This document shows, piece after piece, positions 1-5,358 of a stretch of DNA of 6,269 nucleotides. Where the stretch lies: assembly GCA_014380545.1 (NCBI GenBank), contig JACMJP010000347.1, positions 1 through 6,269 of the forward strand, in the 5' to 3' direction. Numbering within the stretch: the stretch's first letter is position 1; every line of letters starts with the position of its first letter. The translations under genes were made by a program, and so were the position numbers. This stretch comes from Chitinophagales bacterium (GTDB lineage: Bacteria; Bacteroidota; Bacteroidia; Chitinophagales; BACL12). The notes below the pieces were generated by a model. It was not told where the DNA came from, did not search any database, and worked only from the letters and a program-made list of their open reading frames with translations.

Positions 1-19
1 ATTGTTAAGTAACCCATGA

Positions 20-259
20 TTGCATTCGCTGTTTGAACATACATATATAATAGAAGATATCCACAGCAAGTATATTAATATTACTGCAATAAAAGTTTTC
101 TTTTTTATGTGGGTTTTGAAAAATGTTGCTGTCTGTTTAAACATTTATAAGATAGAGGGTATAGGTGCAAAAGTAAATCCTATTATAAGTATTTTAAATA
201 ATTCCGAACCCTTAGGTAACATAATTTTTCTTTTCATGTTAAATCTTATATTGAACTAA
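20..259 (+). CDS. Possible small membrane protein or gene remnant (unrecognised)
   Basis: I do not recognise this gene. The frame is bounded upstream by a TGA at 17-19 and opens with TTG at 20; the first ATG is at 107 and would leave a 50-residue product. The 79-residue translation has a hydrophobic stretch at about residues 21-42 (including VFFFMWVL) and another at about 64-78 (IIFLFMLNLIL), separated by a polar loop containing GIGAKVNPI. A two-helix layout with a G-x-x-x-NP loop loosely recalls DUF5658-like small membrane proteins, but that is a weak resemblance. It lies antisense to no other gene and stops 14 bp before the convergent T9SS gene ends. Eighty codons without a stop in DNA this AT-rich is rather unlikely by chance, which is the main argument for it. 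Against it are the lack of an early ATG, no visible ribosome binding site and no known family. A decayed fragment of a longer gene is equally possible. Confidence 0.28.
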   Translation: MHSLFEHTYIIEDIHSKYINITAIKVFFFMWVLKNVAVCLNIYKIEGIGAKVNPIISILNNSEPLGNIIFLFMLNLILN

Positions 260-273
260 ATAGATTAAGTTAT

Positions 274-2880
274 CTAATTCACCACAACCTTCTTCACACT
301 TTTATTTTTTCCATTACTCACAGCAATAAAATAAATACCGCTTTTATAATTGGAAACATTTAATTGCAGGCTGGAAATAATTTTATCAGAAGCAAGTGTT
401 TCTATTTTCTTTGCGTTAATATCAAATACCTCAATTGTGTATTTTGTATTGGTTGTATTTTTTATTTCAATTGCTGCAATATCAGATGCAGGGTTCGGGT
501 AAACATTAAATATTAAACTCTGCATATTCAGCTCATCTATATCCACCGCATCAATATCCGTTGTTTTCCATAAACCACCGCTCACAGATCCTGCCCATAC
601 TTTTTTTCCGCTTAATATATTCGGATCAATCATTAATGCCCTTGTTCTTCCGCCCACATTTTTTGGTCCCCGCTCTATCCAGTTAATATCGTTATCAATT
701 CCTGCTGGGTCTAATTTTGCTTCCCAAATTCCTCTTCCGTGTGTGCCTGCAATAATTGTATTATCAATTAATCTTATTTTAAAAATATCAGTGCGCACTA
801 TTGGAAAAGTACTGCAGGGTATCCATTGTGTTGCGCTGCCATTCAGATCATTTGTATAAAAAACACCAAGCTCAGTTGCCGCATAAGCAACATCAGGATT
901 ATGCGGATGCAGAATAACATTATTTACAGGAACATCCGGCATATCACCTTCCGCACTTTGCCATGCGGGCGCACCACTTAATGCATTTGTTGTTTCCCAA
1001 ATACTGTTTACTCCATAATTTGCATAAGAAATTAAAAGATGATTCGCATCATTTACATCAGCAGAAATAGAAGAACAATATAAACTTCCAAACAATGCTG
1101 CATCCGGTAATTGATCAAGCGGATCTAATCCAACAGGTGGTATTGTGCCGTCAGATGTTGTTGCATTATTTATCATATATATTTCTCCGTTGCCACTGTT
1201 CTTACCTATGAAAATAATATCTTCAGGAATTAGGCTTGTACCAATTGTTGAAATTGTTCCTGTTATTGCACAGGCTTTTTCCCAATCTGATGTGTCAGCA
1301 GTTGAAACATTTCTTAATCTCCATAAACCAATACTGCTTGCCTGGAATAAAACCTCTGTATCATACGGACTAATTTCAATCGGGTTAATAAATAATAAAT
1401 TATCATCTTCAACATATGCATTTGTTATTGTATCAGGTAATTCAAATCCTCCATTGTCAAATCTGAATATTCTTCTGTATTGAGTAGTTGTATAAAATTT
1501 ATTTCCGTCAGCAGAATTAAATGCGCAAAATGCACCATCCGCCCCGCTCACTGCTTTAAAATCTGATACACCGAAATTTAGCGCAAGCAAAGATCCGTTA
1601 TCCTGTGTCCCGCCCAATAAGCCGGGGTTATCCTCATCAGGATGAATTGCTGTTGCATAAAATTGTGTAACATTATAATTATAATTTACAGGATAAATAA
1701 CCGGAAAGTCAGCAGTGAAATTATCGCATTTATAAATTCCGCCATCATTTGTAAAATAAACCGTATCTGAATTTTGAAAAATAATATCATGCTGGTCAAC
1801 ATGCATATAGCGTACAAGCAAACTATCTAATCTTCCTGCAGTTAATTGCTGCCAGTTAATTCCACCATCCTGTGTGCGCCAGATATTTAATCCGCCTGCA
1901 ACAACAACATTTTCATTATTCGGATCAACTGCTAAAGACATATCATACCATGCCTGTTTTGCTGCTAATTCATAATCACCACCCGGTAATGAAGTTGTAT
2001 CCCATGTTGTACCCCTGTCAATTGTTTTATAAATGCCTTTTATTTTATAAGATGTTGAACATGGAATGGCGTAGCATACATCAGGATTTGAAGGAGCAGT
2101 TGCCAATTCGATCCTGAAAATTCCGGATGAAGGAAATCCGTTTATTTGTTTTACAAATGTTGCTGAATCACCTGAGGGTGAATAATAAATTCCATCTGTT
2201 TCAAAAATTCCGATTCCAACAAACACACCACCATCACTTGTAATTTCAATATCGCAAATACTATTTCTTATTGAGCCTGCGCCTGCACCTAATATTTTTT
2301 TAAATGTAATTCCTTCATCCTCGCTTCTGTATAACCCGGTTTTCGTTGCCACATACACATCGCTTGTAATTGGATGCACAGCAATATCCTGGCAGTATGC
2401 ATAGCTGCTGTTGTTTGTTGCAGCTAATTGTTCCCAGTTTGTACCCATGTCACTGCTTTTAAAAACACCGGCGCCTTTCACAGCATCAGCGTTAAACCAA
2501 CCTTCACCTGTGCAGAAATAAAATGTATTTAAATTATTCGGGTCATAAGTAATTTTTGTAACAGCAAGATTGGGAAAAAAATCATTTATCTGTTTCCATC
2601 CTGCTTCATCCCTGAAATCACTGTTATCTTGCATATAAAATCCCCTTGCTTTTAATTCTGTAAAAGCTTTCCACAAGGCACCATCAGGAATTTTTCCGGT
2701 TGAAGGATCATGCTTTTTCAGAAAATCAAATTCCATAGCACCTGTTATTTCAGCTAACTTATCTTCGTCTTCTTCATTTTCATATAAGGTGATATTTTCA
2801 TGATCAGAATTAAATTGAGTGAAATAAAAAATACCTGTAGTTAAAATAATCGCTGCAATAACAGAATAAATTTGTTTCAT
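274..2880 (-). CDS. Secreted BNR/Asp-box beta-propeller protein with T9SS type A sorting domain
   Basis: This 868-residue protein is probably exported and then carried to the surface or medium by the type IX secretion system. Residues 1-20 form a Sec-type signal or anchor (Lys-3, then a hydrophobic run to about 20), followed by an acidic stretch at 33-41. The body, about 95-720, is built of propeller-like repeats resembling sortilin/VPS10 and BNR proteins. Asp boxes of the form S/T-x-D-x-G-x-x-W/F are visible at 142-149 (SSDMGTNW), 186-193 (SEDEGITF), 286-293 (TIDRGTTW) and 336-343 (TQDGGINW). THGRGIW at 713-719 is a typical last-blade motif. A segment with GPKNVGGRTRAL and VWAGSVSGGLW (738-771) comes late, although in relatives I recall it near the N-terminus. 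Residues 789-868 are the sorting domain, beginning near YPNPASD (794-800) and ending KKVVVN; it is normally cleaved at the cell surface. No catalytic residues can be named, so a binding or adhesion role is only a guess. The start is the ATG directly preceding the signal sequence; the gene is divergent from plsC. Confidence 0.93.
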   Translation of the reverse strand: MKQIYSVIAAIILTTGIFYFTQFNSDHENITLYENEEDEDKLAEITGAMEFDFLKKHDPSTGKIPDGALWKAFTELKARGFYMQDNSDFRDEAGWKQINDFFPNLAVTKITYDPNNLNTFYFCTGEGWFNADAVKGAGVFKSSDMGTNWEQLAATNNSSYAYCQDIAVHPITSDVYVATKTGLYRSEDEGITFKKILGAGAGSIRNSICDIEITSDGGVFVGIGIFETDGIYYSPSGDSATFVKQINGFPSSGIFRIELATAPSNPDVCYAIPCSTSYKIKGIYKTIDRGTTWDTTSLPGGDYELAAKQAWYDMSLAVDPNNENVVVAGGLNIWRTQDGGINWQQLTAGRLDSLLVRYMHVDQHDIIFQNSDTVYFTNDGGIYKCDNFTADFPVIYPVNYNYNVTQFYATAIHPDEDNPGLLGGTQDNGSLLALNFGVSDFKAVSGADGAFCAFNSADGNKFYTTTQYRRIFRFDNGGFELPDTITNAYVEDDNLLFINPIEISPYDTEVLFQASSIGLWRLRNVSTADTSDWEKACAITGTISTIGTSLIPEDIIFIGKNSGNGEIYMINNATTSDGTIPPVGLDPLDQLPDAALFGSLYCSSISADVNDANHLLISYANYGVNSIWETTNALSGAPAWQSAEGDMPDVPVNNVILHPHNPDVAYAATELGVFYTNDLNGSATQWIPCSTFPIVRTDIFKIRLIDNTIIAGTHGRGIWEAKLDPAGIDNDINWIERGPKNVGGRTRALMIDPNILSGKKVWAGSVSGGLWKTTDIDAVDIDELNMQSLIFNVYPNPASDIAAIEIKNTTNTKYTIEVFDINAKKIETLASDKIISSLQLNVSNYKSGIYFIAVSNGKNKSVKKVVVN

Positions 2881-2894
2881 AAGTTTCTATTCGA

Positions 2895-2916
2895 CTTTAA
2901 AATTAAAGAATTCTTT
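2895..2916. promoter_or_regulatory. Overlapping inverted repeats in the divergent intergenic spacer
   Basis: The 48-bp spacer between the two divergent genes contains two overlapping palindromes. CTTTAA (2895-2900) pairs with TTAAAG (2903-2908) across a 2-bp gap. AAAGAATTCTTT (2905-2916) is a perfect 12-bp palindrome that shares four bases with the first. They lie directly upstream of the plsC -7 element and overlap a weak minus-strand -7-like match, TAATTTTA (2905-2898). A transcription factor here could affect both genes. Such AT-rich palindromes also arise by chance, so an operator role is inference only. Confidence 0.25.
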
Positions 2917-2924
2917 TAAGTTTG
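2917..2924 (+). promoter_or_regulatory. Bacteroidota -7 element TAAGTTTG for plsC
   Basis: TAAGTTTG matches the Bacteroidota sigma-A -7 consensus TAnnTTTG at every fixed position. Only four bases (CACA) separate it from the plsC ATG at 2929. A -33 element is poor: TTT at 2896-2898 lies 18 bp upstream where TTG would be expected. Transcription starting a few bases after the -7 box would begin at or next to the ATG, giving a leaderless or nearly leaderless mRNA. Confidence 0.55.
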
Positions 2925-2928
2925 CACA

Positions 2929-3666
2929 ATGATAACTGCGTTGCGATACATTTATACAGGCTATGTTGCAATTATATTTGTTTTATTTTTAATTATCACT
3001 GCGCCCTTCTTTTTTCTTTTTTCTTTTTTACTGAGAGATAAAGCTTTACTGCCAATTTTATATCTCTGTAAATTCATTTCATACGGATTCGGAATATTAT
3101 CAGGAATTTTTTACAGATTTCATGGAAGAAAGGCCGTTGATAAAAATAAGGCATATATGCTTGTAGCAAATCATCGCTCTAATTTAGACGCTCCTGTTTG
3201 TGTTATGGCATGCTGGGGCAGAGTTCGCTATCTTGGTAAAAAAGAGTTATTAAAAATTCCGTTACTCGGGCAATTATTAAAAGTTACCATTATAATTGTT
3301 GACAGGAGCAGCAGCGAAAGCAGGAGGGAAAGTATTTTACAATTATCAGAATATTTAAAAAGGGGCGACTCAATTTTTATTTTCCCTGAAGGAACAAGAA
3401 ATAAAACAGCAGATAAACCATTAACTGATTTTAAGGATGGCGCATTCAGGATTGCAATTGAATTACAGGTGCCCATTTTACCGATGATCTACATAAATAC
3501 GGATAAACTTATGCCGAATAAAAAATTAATTATGAAACCGGGTATTGTGAATATTCATTACCTGGAACCAATTGAAACAACAGGACTAACAGAAAATGAT
3601 ATTGCTTCACTCAGAAATAAAGTAAAATTAATCATGGCTGAAAAATACCTGCAATTAACTCAGTAA
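2929..3666 (+). CDS. plsC: Lysophospholipid acyltransferase, PlsC (1-acylglycerol-3-phosphate acyltransferase) family
   Basis: Members of this family transfer an acyl chain to the sn-2 position of lysophosphatidic acid, making phosphatidic acid for membrane phospholipids at the inner membrane. The 245 residues show the expected blocks in order. Residues 11-34 are a strongly hydrophobic membrane segment. The catalytic HX4D motif is His-82 to Asp-87 in NHRSNLDAP. Block II is GKKELLKIPLLG (103-114), followed by the conserved DRSS (125-128, Arg-126). Block III is FPEGTR (152-157), which binds the phosphate of the substrate, followed by KDGAFRIA (169-176). Block IV is VPILPM (181-186). Length and motif spacing are normal for bacterial PlsC. 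The ATG at 2929 is chosen because it directly precedes the membrane segment and sits just after a -7 element. The downstream beta-CASP gene is co-directional, 62 bp away. Acyl acceptor specificity cannot be read from sequence, so an ornithine-lipid or other lyso-lipid acyltransferase remains possible. Confidence 0.93.
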   Translation: MITALRYIYTGYVAIIFVLFLIITAPFFFLFSFLLRDKALLPILYLCKFISYGFGILSGIFYRFHGRKAVDKNKAYMLVANHRSNLDAPVCVMACWGRVRYLGKKELLKIPLLGQLLKVTIIIVDRSSSESRRESILQLSEYLKRGDSIFIFPEGTRNKTADKPLTDFKDGAFRIAIELQVPILPMIYINTDKLMPNKKLIMKPGIVNIHYLEPIETTGLTENDIASLRNKVKLIMAEKYLQLTQ

Positions 3667-3673
3667 TAGTATT

Positions 3674-3681
3674 TAATTTTG
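3674..3681 (+). promoter_or_regulatory. Candidate -7 element TAATTTTG upstream of the beta-CASP gene
   Basis: TAATTTTG in the 62-bp gap after plsC fits TAnnTTTG exactly. It would give a 5' leader of roughly 40 bases before the ATG at 3729. I find no TTG at the proper -33 distance, and an AT-rich gap yields such matches fairly easily. The beta-CASP gene may have its own promoter here, be read through from plsC, or both. No terminator hairpin is visible in the gap. Confidence 0.3.
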
Positions 3682-3728
3682 AACTTATAAAATATTTTTT
3701 GTCTCTACTTACTTTTAATAGATAAAAT

Positions 3729-5126
3729 ATGCAACTTAAATTTTGTGGTGCTGCAGGAACCGTAACAGGAAGTTCTCACCTTCTCATTCTTGATGATGGA
3801 TTTAAAATCCTGCTTGATTGCGGAATGTACCAGGGTGCGGAAAAAGAGTACGAAAATTTTAATGCGAATTTTTTATTTAACCCTTCGGAAATTGGTGTTG
3901 TTATTCTATCGCATGCACATATAGATCATAGTGGCAAATTGCCAAAGCTTGTAAAAGATGGATTCAGAGGCGCTATTTATTCAACACCTGCCACACAGGA
4001 TATTACTTCTATTTTATTATTGGATAGTGCGCACATTCAGGAACGGGAAAGCAGTTTTACAAATGAAAGGCATAAAGAAGAATTTGAAAACAGGGAACCA
4101 CTTTATAATTCTGAAGATGTTGGAACAACAATGGAATTATTTCGCACAATAAATTATAATACATGGTTTGGTGTGCATCCGGATGTTGATGTTTTATACA
4201 AGGACAGCGGCCACCTTCTTGGCAGTGCAAGTGTCACATTAAAAATAAGAAGACAGGGATATAAAGATTTTATGTTTGGATTTACTGCAGATATCGGCAG
4301 ACCTGAAAGGCCGATATTAAGAGACCCCGACCCGATGCCTGCATGCGATTTTTTAATTTGCGAATCAACCTATGGCGACAGGTTACATATGGATGCACCC
4401 GATGAAAAAGAAAAGTTTTTGCAGATATTAAATGATACATGTATAAATAAAAAAGGAAAATTAATTATCCCTGCATTTAGTATTGGCCGTACACAGGAAA
4501 TCGTATACATGATGGACCAACTTGCAAATGAAAATAAATTACCAAATATTCCGGTGTTTGTAGACTCGCCCCTGGCAATTAATGCGATGGGAATTTTTAT
4601 GCAGCATACTGAATGTTATGACAAGGGAATTTTAAGTTATATGCTGAAGGATCCTAATCCATTCGGATTTAAAACACTAAAATATTCCCGCACAGTGGAG
4701 GAATCAAAAAGAATAAATAGCGAAAAAGGATGTGTGGTGATAAGTGCCGCAGGAATGATAAATGCAGGAAGAATAAAACATCATGTTTTTAATACAATTG
4801 AACATGAAGAGAACACAATTTTAATTGTTGGCTATTGTGCAGATAACACACCGGGTGGCAGGCTGCGCAGGGGGGAAAAAACTATTCGCTTATTTGGAAA
4901 AGAATTACAGGTACGGGCAAATGTACAGCGTATGGAAAGTTTTAGTGCGCATGGAGATTACGGAGAAATGATTCATTATTTACGCACACAGGAAAAAAAT
5001 AAATTGCGCAGCACATATTTAGTACATGGTGATAAGGAAGCATTGGTTTCTTTCAGAGATAAATTATCTGCTGAACAATTTATCGATGTTAATATTGCGA
5101 AGTTTGGCGAAACGATAACTTTATAA
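3729..5126 (+). CDS. Metallo-beta-lactamase fold hydrolase with beta-CASP domain, probable ribonuclease (CPSF73/YSH1-like)
   Basis: This is a two-metal hydrolase of the COG1236 type (465 residues), whose characterised relatives are zinc-dependent RNA endo- or exonucleases; it should be cytoplasmic. The metallo-beta-lactamase motifs are complete: Asp-30 (motif 1, LLDCG), HAHIDH at 62-67 (motif 2: His-62, His-64, Asp-66, His-67), His-162 in GHLLGS (motif 3), Asp-188 in TADIGRP (motif 4), and a late His-433 in LVHGDKE. The beta-CASP insert runs from about 205 to 400. Motif A is Glu-212 in CESTYGDR and motif C is His-408 in SFSAHGDY. In GYCADNTPGGRLRR (368-381) no His stands where eukaryotic CPSF-73 has one in GTLAKH; bacterial and archaeal relatives often carry GTLGRRL there. 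The metal site appears intact, so an active enzyme is likely. The start MQLKFCGAAGTVTGS matches the family's usual first strand. It follows plsC by 62 bp and overlaps the convergent PspC gene by 6 bp. The RNA substrate is unknown. Confidence 0.92.
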   Translation: MQLKFCGAAGTVTGSSHLLILDDGFKILLDCGMYQGAEKEYENFNANFLFNPSEIGVVILSHAHIDHSGKLPKLVKDGFRGAIYSTPATQDITSILLLDSAHIQERESSFTNERHKEEFENREPLYNSEDVGTTMELFRTINYNTWFGVHPDVDVLYKDSGHLLGSASVTLKIRRQGYKDFMFGFTADIGRPERPILRDPDPMPACDFLICESTYGDRLHMDAPDEKEKFLQILNDTCINKKGKLIIPAFSIGRTQEIVYMMDQLANENKLPNIPVFVDSPLAINAMGIFMQHTECYDKGILSYMLKDPNPFGFKTLKYSRTVEESKRINSEKGCVVISAAGMINAGRIKHHVFNTIEHEENTILIVGYCADNTPGGRLRRGEKTIRLFGKELQVRANVQRMESFSAHGDYGEMIHYLRTQEKNKLRSTYLVHGDKEALVSFRDKLSAEQFIDVNIAKFGETITL

Positions 5127-5342
5127 ATCTCTCAAAGGATTTATTTTATCCCGCATGTAATTTTTTATATTCACCCAAAAAGCAAGTATCATATAAATAA
5201 TTATGGGAGATCCGAGTGCAAGAAATGTTACATATACAAAAAACAAACGCACTCTCTTGGAAGCAATGCCCATTTTTTCTCCAAGCCATGAACATACCCC
5301 AAAGGCGCCTGTTTCAATAATATGTTTTAGCCTATATAACAT
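5121..5342 (-). CDS. PspC domain-containing small membrane protein
   Basis: The product (73 residues from the chosen start) is a single PspC domain. It shows the Bacteroidota form: RLKHIIETGAFGVCSWLGEK at 4-23, then an Arg-rich turn (SKRVRLFF, 28-35) leading into a membrane helix at about 31-57 containing LGSPIIIYMILAFWVNI. In enterobacteria PspC is an inner-membrane sensor of the phage-shock response. Short stand-alone versions like this are often labelled regulators, but they have no DNA-binding domain and their role is unproven. The ATG at 5342 is preferred over in-frame ATGs at 5384 and 5396 for three reasons: family members begin close to the RLKH motif, the longer forms would run back into the DUF2851 gene, and a -7 element sits just upstream. 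The extra residues of the longer form do not look like PspC sequence. It follows DUF2851 by 13 bp and overlaps the convergent beta-CASP gene by 6 bp. Confidence 0.82.
   Translation of the reverse strand: MLYRLKHIIETGAFGVCSWLGEKMGIASKRVRLFFVYVTFLALGSPIIIYMILAFWVNIKNYMRDKINPLRDL
5123..5147 (+). terminator. Terminator-like hairpin at the 3' end of the beta-CASP gene
   Basis: ATAAATC (5123-5129) and GATTTAT (5138-5144) are perfect 7-bp inverted arms around an 8-base loop, and TTT follows at 5145-5147 on the plus strand. The left arm includes the beta-CASP stop codon, and the whole hairpin lies within the last codons and stop of the convergent PspC gene. Only one pair is G-C, so it is weak, and the T tract is short. 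It could end plus-strand transcription; on the minus strand no T tract follows. Confidence 0.3.
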
Positions 5343-5350
5343 CAGTTGTA

Positions 5351-5358
5351 CAAAATTA
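5351..5358 (-). promoter_or_regulatory. Candidate -7 element TAATTTTG for the PspC gene
   Basis: Read on the minus strand, TAATTTTG matches the Bacteroidota consensus TAnnTTTG exactly and is followed by eight bases (TACAACTG) and then the PspC ATG. It overlaps the TAA stop codon of DUF2851. A TTG at 5376-5374 lies 15 bp upstream, shorter than the usual -33 spacing. If used, it would give a transcript starting within a few bases of the ATG, independent of the DUF2851 message. Confidence 0.4.

Noticed and set aside
217..241. Possible hairpin TAACAT...ATGTTA as a terminator of the T9SS gene
   Set aside because: The stem is six AT-rich pairs with a 13-base loop and no T tract follows on either strand.
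254..271. Imperfect palindrome AACTAAATAGATTAAGTT between the convergent stops at the left end
   Set aside because: It has a mismatch, a loop of two bases and only one G-C pair, so it is unlikely to work as a terminator.
1145..1483. Open frame on the plus strand inside the T9SS gene
   Set aside because: It is antisense to a clear propeller region of the minus-strand gene, and its translation matches no family I know.
1872..2117. Open frame on the plus strand inside the T9SS gene
   Set aside because: The His/Leu-rich translation is what the antisense of the propeller coding sequence produces; no domain is visible.
3228..3476. Open frame on the minus strand inside plsC
   Set aside because: It covers the HX4D-to-FPEGTR core of plsC in antisense; the Leu/Ser-rich product reflects the complement of that sequence.
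3958..4152. Plus-strand open frame within the beta-CASP gene in another frame
   Set aside because: The main frame carries the full set of metallo-hydrolase motifs; this one has none.
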